A DNA stretch of 64,000 nt from Oscillospiraceae bacterium (GCA_021769725.1 JAETSI010000004.1:106192-170191); one strand, 5' to 3'; shown: positions 1 to 8,657, counted from the stretch's first letter. Numbers and translations: made by a program. Notes: generated by a model not told the origin, from the letters alone.

Positions 1-897
1 TTCCAGAACTATGCCCTTTATCCTCACATGACTGTTTTTGATAATATGGCTTTCGGACTTAAGCTCCGTAAAGTTCCAAAAGATGAGATTGAGAGAAAGG
101 TAAACGAAGCTGCTAAGATCCTTGACCTTTCACACCTCCTTGACAGAAAGCCAAAGGCTATGTCAGGCGGTCAGCGTCAGAGAGTTGCTCTCGGAAGATG
201 TATCGTTCGTTCACCTAAGGTATTCCTCCTCGATGAGCCTCTTTCAAATCTGGACGCTAAACTCCGTGCTCAGATGAGAACCGAAATTGCTAAGATCCAT
301 AAGAAGCTCGGTACTACATTTATTTACGTAACTCATGACCAGACAGAAGCTATGACAATGGGCGACAGAATCGTATGTATGAAAGACGGTTTCGTTCAGC
401 AGGTTGATACTCCCCAGAACCTCTATGAAAGACCTATTAATAAATTTGTTGCAGGATTCCTCGGTTCACCTCAGATGAACTTTATTGACGCTGTTCTCAA
501 GGAAGAATACGGTCAGTTTATCGTTGAATTCGGTTCAGAGGATTCAAGAGGTCAGAGAGGCGTTAAGTATCAGATCATTGTTCCTGAATCCAAGGTTACT
601 CCTGAACTCGGCAACTACGTAGGCAAGGAAATTATTCTTGGCGTTCGTCCTGAGAGCATCCACGATGAAGAAATGTATCTTTCTAACGCTTCTACAGGTG
701 TTATTGATTGTAACGTTGAAATCACTGAAATGATGGGCGCTGAAACTTACCTTTATCTCCTCTGCGAGGGAATTCCGCTTACAGCAAGAGTTAGCCCAAG
801 ATCTACGGCTAAATCCGGTGACGATATCAAGGTTGCTATTGATCCTAACAGAATTCACATCTTTGATAAGGAAACTGAAAAGGCTATTGTAAACTGA
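1..897 (+). CDS. Sugar ABC transporter ATP-binding protein (MsmK/UgpC type), 5' truncated
   Basis: The reading frame is open from the first base, so the gene begins before the window. The visible part starts at the Q-loop (FQNYALYPHMTV), followed by the ABC signature SGGQRQRV, Walker B with D-loop (FLLDEPLSNLDAKLR) and the H-loop THDQ. The Walker A P-loop is outside the window. The last 120 or so residues form the TOBE-like regulatory domain typical of MsmK/UgpC/MalK ATPases. In this family the protein energises uptake of oligosaccharides or glycerol-3-phosphate, and one ATPase often serves several permeases. The sugar cannot be told from this fragment. A strong hairpin follows the stop codon. 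Confidence 0.93.
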   Translation, partial: FQNYALYPHMTVFDNMAFGLKLRKVPKDEIERKVNEAAKILDLSHLLDRKPKAMSGGQRQRVALGRCIVRSPKVFLLDEPLSNLDAKLRAQMRTEIAKIHKKLGTTFIYVTHDQTEAMTMGDRIVCMKDGFVQQVDTPQNLYERPINKFVAGFLGSPQMNFIDAVLKEEYGQFIVEFGSEDSRGQRGVKYQIIVPESKVTPELGNYVGKEIILGVRPESIHDEEMYLSNASTGVIDCNVEITEMMGAETYLYLLCEGIPLTARVSPRSTAKSGDDIKVAIDPNRIHIFDKETEKAIVN

Positions 898-948
898 TTA
901 CTTTTTTCATATTTATCCTTTCTTTTCGCATTTCTTATTTGAGATGCA

Positions 949-980
949 CAAAAACCGCAGCATTACTGCTGCGGTTTTTG
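949..980. terminator. Bidirectional terminator between the ABC ATPase and the lipoprotein gene
   Basis: A 14-bp perfect stem (949-962 with 967-980; core ACCGCAGCA/TGCTGCGGT) with a 4-nt loop is flanked by A and T runs. It sits between two convergent genes and can terminate both. Confidence 0.85.
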
Positions 981-983
981 CTT

Positions 984-1307
984 TTATCTATTCTTTTTTT
1001 CGTCCTTTTTGCTTTCCGTTTTCTTTTCACGGTCATCGTGATTGTCGTCGCCTGTGAGACCGTCAACCACATCGCCTACAGCGTCAGTTGCTCCCTCAAT
1101 AATGTCGTTACCAGCTTTACCTGCACCGTCGATAACATCGTCAATACGGTCACCTGCGGAATCCCTGTCCTTGTCCATGTCTTTTCTGTCGTCAGTAACT
1201 GCGGATCTTTCACGGTCAGATGCGCTTGAATCATTTTTCGATCCACAGGCTGTGAAAGTTGCACAAACTGTCAGAAATATGGAACATATTGCTAAAAGCT
1301 TTTTCAT
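984..1307 (-). CDS. Small acidic lipoprotein, function unknown
   Basis: The 107-residue product starts MKKLLAICSIFLTVCATFTACGS: a lysine-rich n-region, a hydrophobic stretch and the lipobox FTAC, so it should be lipid-anchored at Cys21. The mature part is very hydrophilic, with repeated Asp/Arg/Lys (DRERS, DKDRDS) and a central segment of alternating Asp and Gly/Val (GDRIDDVIDGAGK, DAVGDVVDGL) that may form an amphipathic helix. It ends in a Lys/Glu-rich tail. I chose the ATG at 1307 because the signal peptide starts there and AGAGGA lies just upstream; a longer frame to 1352 would bury the signal. No family was recognised. Confidence 0.75.
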   Translation of the reverse strand: MKKLLAICSIFLTVCATFTACGSKNDSSASDRERSAVTDDRKDMDKDRDSAGDRIDDVIDGAGKAGNDIIEGATDAVGDVVDGLTGDDNHDDREKKTESKKDEKKNR

Positions 1308-1344
1308 ACAATCATATCCTCTGCTTGAATTTGCTGCGGATTGT

Positions 1345-1535
1345 TTTTCCACAACATATTTTTATTGTTTACACATTTTCCCCGTTTATCCACACACTTT
1401 TCAACTTTTCCATGCTGTAAAAATGTGGATTTATCGTTATCATCAACAGTTTCAACAGAGTTATCAACATTTCAAGATATATACCAACATTCAATTCAAC
1501 ACCGTGTTGAAAATTTCTTCACATAGTGTGGATAA
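1345..1535. other. DnaA-box cluster distant from dnaA
   Basis: Two perfect TTATCCACA DnaA boxes face each other (1386-1394 forward; 1527-1535 reverse). Between or beside them are TTTTCCACA at 1345-1353 and near matches GTTTACACA (1367-1375) and TTATCAACA (1461-1469). An AT-rich stretch (about 1536-1645) follows. This is about 20 kb from dnaA, and these are the only perfect consensus boxes I found in the intergenic DNA I scanned. It may be a DnaA-titrating cluster or an accessory origin part. It lies upstream of the lipoprotein gene, so DnaA could also affect that gene. Confidence 0.65.
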
Positions 1536-1646
1536 AAAATAGGATTATATTGCTGTATTTTTTTGGTTAAAAAATATTTATGTCAAATCCTGAAAAACAA
1601 CGTATTTTCAGCTTTTTTTATGCATAATTATGATGCTAAACATATT

Positions 1647-1735
1647 AAGTGGGGACGCTGTCCCCCCATGCCAAAAGGGTAATAAAAATAATTAGAGTGA
1701 ATATCCATAGAGAAGATTTCCTTTTGTCATAAGTT
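1647..1735. repeat. Hairpin repeat, copy A (partial)
   Basis: It begins with the palindrome GTGGGGACGCTGTCCCC, then GCCAAAAGGG, then ATTAGAGTGAATATCCATAG and CTTTTG. These blocks recur in the same order in the copy at 21398-21596, but here the central nested hairpins are absent, so this is a deleted copy. The rest of the 1308-1824 gap is AT-rich with no convincing gene. Confidence 0.7.
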
Positions 1736-1796
1736 ATAAGAAAAAGAATATCTTAATTTGTTGACATTATATCTTTTCACATTATTCTGCATACAA

Positions 1797-1818
1797 AAGG
1801 ACGGCTTACGCCGTCCTT
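1797..1818 (-). terminator. Terminator of carB
   Basis: A perfect 9-bp stem (AAGGACGGC with GCCGTCCTT, 4-nt loop) lies 7 bases beyond the carB stop codon. The T-run on the carB side is short, so efficiency is uncertain. Confidence 0.65.
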
Positions 1819-1824
1819 AAAATT

Positions 1825-4800
1825 TTACTTTATATCCGCATGATGAGCCTGAAGAGACTTGACTCCAAAATGCTTATTCTCTTTAAGAGCTTTTATGCCC
1901 TCTGCACTTGCCTTAGCAGCTGCCATTGTCGTGATATACGGAATTCTATGCTTGATAGCAGCCTTTCTGATATAGCTGTCATCATGAACGCTCGACTTTC
2001 CGGCAGGCGTGTTTATAATAAGCTGGATCTCTCCGTTTGCTATCTCGTCTGCTATATTCGGACGCCCCTCGTAGATCTTGTAGATCCTCTCACTGGGAAT
2101 TCCTGCTTCTGCAAGCAGCTTATAGCATTTATGTGTGGCAAGAATTCTAAATCCAAGGTTGTTGAATGCCTTTGCAATGTCTATCAGTTCCGGCTTGTCT
2201 CTGTCACAGATACTGAGAAGAACCGTTCCTTCCTCCGGGAGTCTCGTCTGAGTAGCCTCCTGAGCCTTGTAATACGCCTCTCCGAATGTTGGGGCTATAC
2301 CAAGTACCTCTCCGGTCGAACGCATCTCAGGGCCAAGAACAGGGTCAACTTCAGGGAACATATTGAATGGGAATACTGCCTCCTTGACTCCGTAATGAGT
2401 TATCTCCTTATCACGAAGCGCAGGAACAGGCGAGGGATTTCCTGTAAGACCGGAAGTGATTATCTCTGTAGCGATCTTCACCATGTTGATGCTGCATACC
2501 TTAGATACCAGCGGCACGGTTCTTGACGCACGTGGATTTGCTTCAAGAACGTATACCTTATCGCCCTCGATAGCGTACTGCATATTCATAAGACCGCATA
2601 CGTTCATTTCAACGGCTATCTTTCTGGTGTACTCCTTGATAGTTGCCACCTGATCGGCTGTCAGATTCATTGACGGGAGAATGCAGGCTGAATCTCCGGA
2701 ATGTACGCCGGCAAGTTCAATATGCTCCATAACGGCTGGAACAAAGCAGTTCGTGCCGTCGGAAATAGCATCAGCCTCGCACTCTGTAGCGTGATTGAGG
2801 AATCGGTCGATGAGGATAGGTCTGTCGGGTGTTACGCCAACAGCTGCGCCCATATAGACTTTCATCATTTCGTCATCATGAACGATTTCCATTCCTCTTC
2901 CGCCCAGAACGTAGGAAGGACGAACCATAACAGGATAACCTATTCTGTTGGCAATTTCCAGAGCTTCCTCTACGTTTACAGCCATTCCTGACTCAGGCAT
3001 CGGGATATCCAGCTTTTCCATCATAGCACGGAAATGATCTCTGTCCTCGGCAAGATCAATAGTTTCAGGAGTTGTACCAAGAATATTTACGCCGTATTTT
3101 TTAAGATCGTTTGCAAGATTAAGAGGAGTCTGACCTCCGAACTGAGCTATAACGCCGACAGGCTTTTCCTTTTCGTGGATACTGAGAACGTCCTCAAGGG
3201 TAAGAGGCTCAAAATAGAGCTTATCTGATGTATCATAGTCGGTTGAAACCGTTTCGGGGTTGCAGTTTACGATAATAGACTCAAATCCCAGTGATTTAAG
3301 CGCAAGGGCAGCATGAACACAGCAGTAATCGAACTCGATACCCTGACCGATTCTGTTCGGACCTCCGCCAAGGATCATGATTTTAGGCTTGTCCGTATTA
3401 ACAGGGCTCTTGTCCTCATCAAGGTGATAAGTCGAGTAATAGTATGCGGAATTTTCCGTTGCGCTTACGTGAACGCCTTCCCATGCTTCCTTAATGCCGA
3501 AGCCGATACGTGCGTTTCTGATCTCTTCTTCGGTAACTTCGAGCAGTCCGCTGAGGTAGCGGTCGGAGAATCCGTCAAGCTTAGCCTGTTTAAGAACGTC
3601 CTTGCCTGGAACAGCGCCTTTCATTGCAATAAGGCTTTCTTCCTCGTCAACAAGTTCTTTCATCTGCTCCAGGAACCAGCGCTTTATCTTTGTCAGCTCA
3701 TAAATTTCCTCGATCGACGCACCCTTTCTGATAGCTTCGTACATGATAAACTGTCTGTTGCTGGTAGGGTAGCGAAGCTTATCAAGAAGTTCTTCCTTTG
3801 TAAGCTCGTTGTAGTTATTGGCAAATCCAAGACCGTAGCGTCCGATTTCAAGGCTTCTTATAGCCTTCTGGAAAGCTTCCTTGTAGGTCTTGCCGATGCT
3901 CATTACCTCGCCGACAGCCTTCATCTGAGTGCCAAGCTTATCTTCAGAGCCCTTGAACTTCTCAAAAGCCCAGCGTGCAAACTTGATTACAACGTAATCG
4001 CCGTCCGGATAGTATTTGTCAAGAGTACCATACTTGCCACAGGGAATATCTTTAAGAGTGAGTCCGCAGGCAAGCATAGCCGAAACAAGAGCGATAGGGA
4101 ATCCTGTAGCCTTTGAAGCAAGAGCAGAAGAACGTGAAGTTCTGGGGTTGATCTCAATTACTACGATACGTCCGGTTTCAGGGTCACGGGCAAACTGACA
4201 GTTGCAGCCGCCGATAACATTGATGGACTCGATGATCCTGTAGGACATATCCTGGAGTTCTTTCTGGACGTCCTCCGGAATAGTCAACATAGGCGCAGAA
4301 CAGAAAGAATCGCCGGTATGAACGCCGATAGGGTCGATATTTTCAATAAAGCATACTGTTATCTTGTTGTTTTCAGCGTCTCTTACAACTTCAAGTTCAA
4401 GTTCTTCCCAACCGAAGATGCATTCCTCAACGAGAACCTGATGAACGAGAGATGCCTGGAGACCTCTTGCACATACGACCTTCAGCTCGTCTACATTGTA
4501 GACCATGCCGCCGCCTGCGCCTCCCATTGTGTAGGCAGGGCGAAGAACAACCGGATATTTGAGCTGTTCAGCAATTTTTACAGCCTCCTCAACGGAGTAA
4601 GCAACCTGTGAACGGGGCATTCCGATACCCAGATCAGCCATGGCATTTTTGAACTCGATACGATCCTCGCCACGCTCGATGGCATCTACCTGAACGCCGA
4701 TAACCTCAACGTTATACTGCTTGAGAACGCCTGCCTTGTCAAGCTCGGAACAGAGGTTGAGTCCTGACTGACCGCCAAGATTCGGCAGAAGTGCATCCGG

Positions 4801-5046
4801 ACGCTCCTTTTCGATTATCTGTGTAAGTCTTGCAAGATTAAGAGGCTCGATGTAGGTTATATCAGCAACATCAGGGTCTGTCATGATAGTTGCAGGGTTT
4901 GAATTAACGAGAACTATCTCATATCCCAGCTTACGCAGAGCCTTGCACGCCTGTGTACCGGAGTAGTCAAATTCGCACGCCTGGCCGATAATAATAGGAC
5001 CGGAGCCGATAATCATGATTTTATTGATATCCTGTCTTTTTGGCAT
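1825..5046 (-). CDS. carB: Carbamoyl-phosphate synthase, large subunit
   Basis: The 1073-residue product has the full two-fold CarB layout: an N-terminal carboxyphosphate half (IMIIGSGPIIIGQACEFDYSG, then an ATP-grasp with RPAYTMGGAGGG), an oligomerisation domain, a carbamate-kinase half (IMILGGGPNRIGQGIEFDYC, RPSYVLGGRGM) and a C-terminal MGS-like allosteric domain. It makes carbamoyl phosphate from bicarbonate, ATP and ammonia; ammonia is normally supplied by CarA, which is absent here. The product feeds pyrimidines and ArgF. Start: ATG at 5046, preceded by GGGAG and matching the usual MPKR start; the frame runs 22 codons further upstream without a good ribosome site. An upstream promoter is visible at 5138-5166. 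Confidence 0.98.
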   Translation of the reverse strand: MPKRQDINKIMIIGSGPIIIGQACEFDYSGTQACKALRKLGYEIVLVNSNPATIMTDPDVADITYIEPLNLARLTQIIEKERPDALLPNLGGQSGLNLCSELDKAGVLKQYNVEVIGVQVDAIERGEDRIEFKNAMADLGIGMPRSQVAYSVEEAVKIAEQLKYPVVLRPAYTMGGAGGGMVYNVDELKVVCARGLQASLVHQVLVEECIFGWEELELEVVRDAENNKITVCFIENIDPIGVHTGDSFCSAPMLTIPEDVQKELQDMSYRIIESINVIGGCNCQFARDPETGRIVVIEINPRTSRSSALASKATGFPIALVSAMLACGLTLKDIPCGKYGTLDKYYPDGDYVVIKFARWAFEKFKGSEDKLGTQMKAVGEVMSIGKTYKEAFQKAIRSLEIGRYGLGFANNYNELTKEELLDKLRYPTSNRQFIMYEAIRKGASIEEIYELTKIKRWFLEQMKELVDEEESLIAMKGAVPGKDVLKQAKLDGFSDRYLSGLLEVTEEEIRNARIGFGIKEAWEGVHVSATENSAYYYSTYHLDEDKSPVNTDKPKIMILGGGPNRIGQGIEFDYCCVHAALALKSLGFESIIVNCNPETVSTDYDTSDKLYFEPLTLEDVLSIHEKEKPVGVIAQFGGQTPLNLANDLKKYGVNILGTTPETIDLAEDRDHFRAMMEKLDIPMPESGMAVNVEEALEIANRIGYPVMVRPSYVLGGRGMEIVHDDEMMKVYMGAAVGVTPDRPILIDRFLNHATECEADAISDGTNCFVPAVMEHIELAGVHSGDSACILPSMNLTADQVATIKEYTRKIAVEMNVCGLMNMQYAIEGDKVYVLEANPRASRTVPLVSKVCSINMVKIATEIITSGLTGNPSPVPALRDKEITHYGVKEAVFPFNMFPEVDPVLGPEMRSTGEVLGIAPTFGEAYYKAQEATQTRLPEEGTVLLSICDRDKPELIDIAKAFNNLGFRILATHKCYKLLAEAGIPSERIYKIYEGRPNIADEIANGEIQLIINTPAGKSSVHDDSYIRKAAIKHRIPYITTMAAAKASAEGIKALKENKHFGVKSLQAHHADIK

Positions 5047-5137
5047 ATTAAACTCCCAACCCGTACTAAGGTACGTTATAAAATTTACCTCCGAGATTTC
5101 AGGCAACTTCATCTCAGGGCATAACTTCTTACTTTAT

Positions 5138-5166
5138 ATAATAACACATAATCCGTGAAAATGCAA
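5138..5166 (-). promoter_or_regulatory. carB promoter
   Basis: On the minus strand TTGCAT and TATTAT are separated by 17 bp, about 90 bp upstream of the start codon. The leader carries a small CGTAC/GTACG hairpin just before the ribosome-binding site. Confidence 0.55.
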
Positions 5167-5206
5167 GTAAAAAATATATTTTTTATAAGCAAAATATAAA
5201 AACCTC

Positions 5207-5382
5207 CCCCGGATTCCGCTATGTCATTAATTTTAAATACCCTGTTCTTCACACCATTGTTAGAGGAGATTTTCTCTATGAATATTATTAATAATGGGTT
5301 TCCAAAGGGGGGATTCCCTCTTTGGCAGGGGTGTGGGGACAGCGTCCACACTTAAATTAACGACATTGCCCGGAATCCGGGA
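5207..5382. repeat. Hairpin repeat, copy B, with long terminal inverted repeats
   Basis: The outer 30 bp or so on each side are imperfect inverted repeats built on CCCGGATTCCG and ATGTC/TTAATTT (5208-5236 and 5353-5382). Inside are the family blocks TCTCTATG, ATTATTAATAATGGGTTTCC, CTTTGGCAGGGGTGTGGGGA and the palindrome end CAGCGTCCACAC. This explains most of the 5047-5391 gap together with the carB promoter. Confidence 0.65.
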
Positions 5383-5391
5383 GAGATTTTT

Positions 5392-7023
5392 TCAGTTATA
5401 ATTATAGGCAGGAGCAGCTGCGGCATTTTGATTTACCGGCATAGTTTCTTCTGCAAGCTTGTTCTTTCTTTTAAGTCTCTTACCGATCTTCTTGAATATA
5501 AATCCGATAAAAAGCTCCGAAAATCCGATGATAAGCGCAAGAATGCCGAAATCAAGCAGGATATTCGATATAAGGTAGAATGCAACATTGCTTGAGAGAG
5601 AGAATGCAATCATTGATCCGACTGTAACGCCGATTCCGCATATAAATACTACAAGACCAGAAATAAACATCGTATTTCCGAAGAATCCCATAATATGACG
5701 GCCTTTTTTGTCAACGATAATTACTATCCAGATGAGCAGAACAACGACCAGCGCCGAAAGAATTCCTATTGTAATGTACGAAACAAGGTAGCTTAAATTG
5801 CCGAGTCCGATGCCTATTTCTTTTTCCCACTCCTTGACGGAGAGATTTTTATCAACATCTTCATCCTCCAGATTGCTCTGGATTTTTTTAAGATCCTTCT
5901 TTACAAAAGTGTAGCCGAACGCTTCGTCGGCTGCATCATTATTTTCGCCGAAGAAATCGTATGTAATATCCTCTGAAGTGATGGAAGGATCTTTTCCTTC
6001 GCCTGCAAAAATATAATCTGCATAATTCTGAACATTTTTTCCGGCGTATTCAAGTATATCGGACTTCTTGAGAAACTCCTTGAAATCGCTGATATTTGCA
6101 TTTCCGTGTGTAACGCTGCCAAATCCTATAGTATCGTAGAGATTTTCTGTAACATCCTTGCCGTCAAACTCTGCATTGAGCACCGTATTAAGATTGATTT
6201 TCTGAATACGGCTGTTCAGATTGTTGCCGGATGCCCCGATTTTGAAACAAACGAGAACGCTGAGCACGATCAGGAAGATTATTGCAAAGAAAGCAACTGT
6301 AGAGGCTCCGAAAATTCTTCCCTTGCCGACTTTCACCGGAGTAGCATTTTTATCCGCCGGCATAACAGGCGGAGCGAACGGGTCAATCCCGGGCTGAGGG
6401 AACTGCTTCTGTGACGGATATCCGCCGTTATACTGATTCTGCTGAAAAGCGCCTGTATTCATTCCGTTAAAGGCGCTGTCATTTTCCTGAACAATCTCTC
6501 TTTCAGTCTGCACGGGGTTGAATTCCTGTTGATGTTCCTGAGACTGTGCATCGTCTTTTCTGAGGACAACCGTTTCAGATCTTCCATACTGATCTTCGTC
6601 CTCGTCGATCAAATCCGGCTTGCCGCCAAGATCCTGATGAAAAATCTGCGTCTGCTCTTCCTCAGACTGTGTTTCATTTTTTCTGAGGATAACTGTTTCA
6701 GATTGTCCATATTGATCTTCATCAATTGAAGAAGGGTCGTCGCTGAGATCTTCTTCCTGAATATCCATATCGTTAAAATCATTATCACGGATCAGTTCAG
6801 TAGGGGAGTCACCGAAAAAATCGGACTGACCGATAGATTCCGGCTGATTATCTGGATTTTCTTCCGGCAGATAGACTGTTTTTTCGCTGCCATCGTCAGA
6901 AAAAGCGTTGATATTATCTGGCTGCTGAAACTGTATATTATCTGTATTTTCAACCTTATTTCCGCAGGCAGTGCAGAATTTAGCATCATTTTTCAGTTCT
7001 TTTCCGCATTTATTGCAAAACAT
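5392..7023 (-). CDS. Zinc-ribbon membrane protein, function unknown
   Basis: The 543-residue protein opens with a double-CxxC zinc ribbon (MFCNKCGKEL, KFCTACGNKVE). A long Gln/Asp/Glu-rich cytoplasmic linker follows and contains a repeated unit of about 40 residues with EDQYGQSETVILRK and EDQYGRSETVVLRK at its centre. A transmembrane segment lies near residues 235-260, then an extracytoplasmic domain of about 150 residues, then four C-terminal membrane helices. Many Firmicute membrane proteins join a zinc ribbon to a membrane domain, with unknown roles. AAAGGAGG precedes the ATG. The repeats contain TVxLR motifs that could be threonine phosphorylation sites; this is inference. No enzymatic motif was seen. 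Confidence 0.8.
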   Translation of the reverse strand: MFCNKCGKELKNDAKFCTACGNKVENTDNIQFQQPDNINAFSDDGSEKTVYLPEENPDNQPESIGQSDFFGDSPTELIRDNDFNDMDIQEEDLSDDPSSIDEDQYGQSETVILRKNETQSEEEQTQIFHQDLGGKPDLIDEDEDQYGRSETVVLRKDDAQSQEHQQEFNPVQTEREIVQENDSAFNGMNTGAFQQNQYNGGYPSQKQFPQPGIDPFAPPVMPADKNATPVKVGKGRIFGASTVAFFAIIFLIVLSVLVCFKIGASGNNLNSRIQKINLNTVLNAEFDGKDVTENLYDTIGFGSVTHGNANISDFKEFLKKSDILEYAGKNVQNYADYIFAGEGKDPSITSEDITYDFFGENNDAADEAFGYTFVKKDLKKIQSNLEDEDVDKNLSVKEWEKEIGIGLGNLSYLVSYITIGILSALVVVLLIWIVIIVDKKGRHIMGFFGNTMFISGLVVFICGIGVTVGSMIAFSLSSNVAFYLISNILLDFGILALIIGFSELFIGFIFKKIGKRLKRKNKLAEETMPVNQNAAAAPAYNYN

Positions 7024-7164
7024 AATTTTAACCTCCTTTTAATAACCTTAAAATTAAAGTCTAATTTAATTATATACTATTCGTTAATTAATGTCAACAA
7101 GAAATTTTGCAGATAAATAGCAAAATATGTCTTATGCATCCTATTCTTAAACTGATAATAAAAA

Positions 7165-7200
7165 ACTTCCCCCATGAATAATCTCACAGGGGATTTTTTT
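7165..7200 (-). terminator. Terminator of rpsT
   Basis: A CCCC/GGGG-based imperfect stem flanked by A and T runs lies directly downstream of the rpsT stop codon. Confidence 0.55.
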
Positions 7201-7220
7201 GCTGTATTTTAAAAGACATT

Positions 7221-7481
7221 TCAGTCAGCAGCATTGAGCTTCTTAGCAAGCTGAGACTTCTTTCTTGCAGCTGCATTCTTATGCATAAGACCCTTTGCAC
7301 AAGCCTGGTCAACTCTCTTGATAGCTACTCTGATAGCCTCTTCCTTGTTTGCAGCACCTGTGGCAACAGCAATATCAGCCTTCTTGAGCATTGTCTTGAG
7401 ATTAGACTTTCTTGCCTTATTAGCAGCAGCCTTTGTCTTGTTTACCTTAACTCTCTTCTTTGCAGATTTGATATTTGGCAT
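7221..7481 (-). CDS. rpsT: 30S ribosomal protein S20
   Basis: The 86-residue basic protein MPNIKSAKKRVKVNKTKAAA matches bS20 over its whole length, with the Lys/Ala-rich helical bundle that binds 16S rRNA in the body of the small subunit. The start at 7481 has AAGGAGGTG at ideal spacing; the longer frame to 7592 is the leader region read through. It is a single-gene transcript with its own promoter (7608-7636) and a terminator. The leader of about 120 nt contains three hairpins and may carry feedback control, as S20 mRNAs are autoregulated in some bacteria. Confidence 0.97.
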   Translation of the reverse strand: MPNIKSAKKRVKVNKTKAAANKARKSNLKTMLKKADIAVATGAANKEEAIRVAIKRVDQACAKGLMHKNAAARKKSQLAKKLNAAD

Positions 7482-7503
7482 TTTGTTACACCTCCTTGAA
7501 CTC

Positions 7504-7590
7504 TGCGGAATGTATACTTTTCCGCATTTTGCAGATAATAGAGCACATATAGGTTTTATATGCTCCCGATAAGTGCAACGCACACTTATC
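7504..7590 (-). promoter_or_regulatory. Structured rpsT leader (three hairpins)
   Basis: Three consecutive stems lie between the promoter and the rpsT ribosome site: TGCGGAA/TTCCGCA (7504-7526), an imperfect GAGCA/TGCTC stem (7541-7564) and GATAAGTG/CACTTATC (7568-7590, perfect 8 bp). This fits a ribosomal-protein autoregulatory leader, but no S20 binding motif was matched. Confidence 0.5.
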
Positions 7591-7607
7591 ATACTGAGAC
7601 ATTATTT

Positions 7608-7636
7608 ATTATAACATTTTTCTTATTGATTTTCAA
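7608..7636 (-). promoter_or_regulatory. rpsT promoter
   Basis: On the minus strand TTGAAA and TATAAT are separated by 17 bp: one mismatch from the sigma-A consensus. Confidence 0.75.
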
Positions 7637-7716
7637 TAGGCAAAACCAAAAATTTTTCGATATTTTTTTCATTCATTTATTGCAATATATACAAATATTT
7701 CTTTATGGAGGTAATT

Positions 7717-8562
7717 ATGTATCGTACTGATCTTGCAGTTGAAAGCTTTTCTGACCGTTCGCTGCCGAAAGGCGTACACCGCCGGACACGTGGAGAATCC
7801 TTCAGTATAACCGAAATTGTTATTGACGACGACAGCTGCCTTGACTCCCTCGGAAAGGGAAAAGGTAAGTATATCACCCTTGAAGGTTCAAGTCTGAGCC
7901 GCTTCTCCGACGACTATGAACAGATGACCCTGGAACTTGCCGGAGAAATCAGAAATCTGATACCGGACGGCGAGATCCTTGTTGCCGGTCTTGGAAACAA
8001 TGATATAACCCCGGATGCCCTCGGGCCGCAGGTTACTGCCAAGATCCTTGCTACCCGTCATCTCCGTGACGAACTGGACAGCGAGGAAGAACAGTTTCTG
8101 ACTTCTCTCCGCCCCGTCAGCGCTTTTGCCGGCGGAGTTCTCGGTCAGACGGGTATAGAGACGTCTGAAATGGTCAGAGCTATTGTTCAGCAAATACATC
8201 CTGCCGGAATAATCGTCGTAGATGCTCTTGCCTGTTCTGATATAAGCCGCCTGGGAACTACCATACAAATATCCGACTCCGGGATTTCCCCCGGCAGCGG
8301 CGTCTCCAACGCACGAAAGGAACTTTCAGAAAAGATCTTCGGCATCCCCGTTATAGCCATAGGCGTTCCGACTGTTGTGGATATGCATACCATTGTGCGC
8401 AGTCTCACCGGACGTGCCCCCGAAAGGGAAACTCCCAATATGATGGTGACTCCACGTGATATAGACCGCCTTACAGAAAGAGCCTCACAGCTTATAGCTT
8501 TCGGTATCAATCTTGCTCTCCAGCCTGATATGACACTCGACGACGTCCGTGGGCTTTTCTGA
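7717..8562 (+). CDS. gpr: GPR germination endopeptidase
   Basis: The 281-residue product is a peptidase family M63 (atypical aspartic) protease. Family features include the N-terminal MYRTDLAVE, the block LVAGLGNNDITPDALGP, SAFAGGVLGQTGIETSE and VVDALACSDISRLGTTIQISDSGISPGSGV. In spore formers it is made as a zymogen in the forespore and degrades small acid-soluble DNA-binding proteins during germination. GGAGG sits directly before the chosen ATG (7717); an ATG 12 bases earlier overlaps that ribosome site. It is monocistronic, between divergent rpsT and a convergent SleB-like hydrolase gene, which may act at the same life stage. Confidence 0.95.
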   Translation: MYRTDLAVESFSDRSLPKGVHRRTRGESFSITEIVIDDDSCLDSLGKGKGKYITLEGSSLSRFSDDYEQMTLELAGEIRNLIPDGEILVAGLGNNDITPDALGPQVTAKILATRHLRDELDSEEEQFLTSLRPVSAFAGGVLGQTGIETSEMVRAIVQQIHPAGIIVVDALACSDISRLGTTIQISDSGISPGSGVSNARKELSEKIFGIPVIAIGVPTVVDMHTIVRSLTGRAPERETPNMMVTPRDIDRLTERASQLIAFGINLALQPDMTLDDVRGLF

Positions 8563-8563
8563 T

Positions 8564-8612
8564 ATGTGGGGACTATGTGGGGACGCCGTCCCCACACCCC
8601 TGCCAAAGGGAA
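8564..8612. repeat. Hairpin repeat, copy C (short)
   Basis: It contains TGTGGGGAC twice, then the palindrome GTGGGGACGCCGTCCCCAC, CCCTGCCAAAGGG. This is only the outer block of the family seen at 1647, 5207, 14920 and 21398. It directly follows the gpr stop codon. Confidence 0.7.
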
Positions 8613-8657
8613 GTAAGGAAACATATTCCACTCATAAAAGACAGGCTCTTATAAGCA

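Noticed and set aside
3313..4116. A 267-codon open frame on the plus strand opposite carB
   Set aside because: It lies entirely antisense to highly conserved carB, has no ribosome site and no resemblance to any protein. Several similar frames lie opposite gyrA, gyrB, recF and argD.
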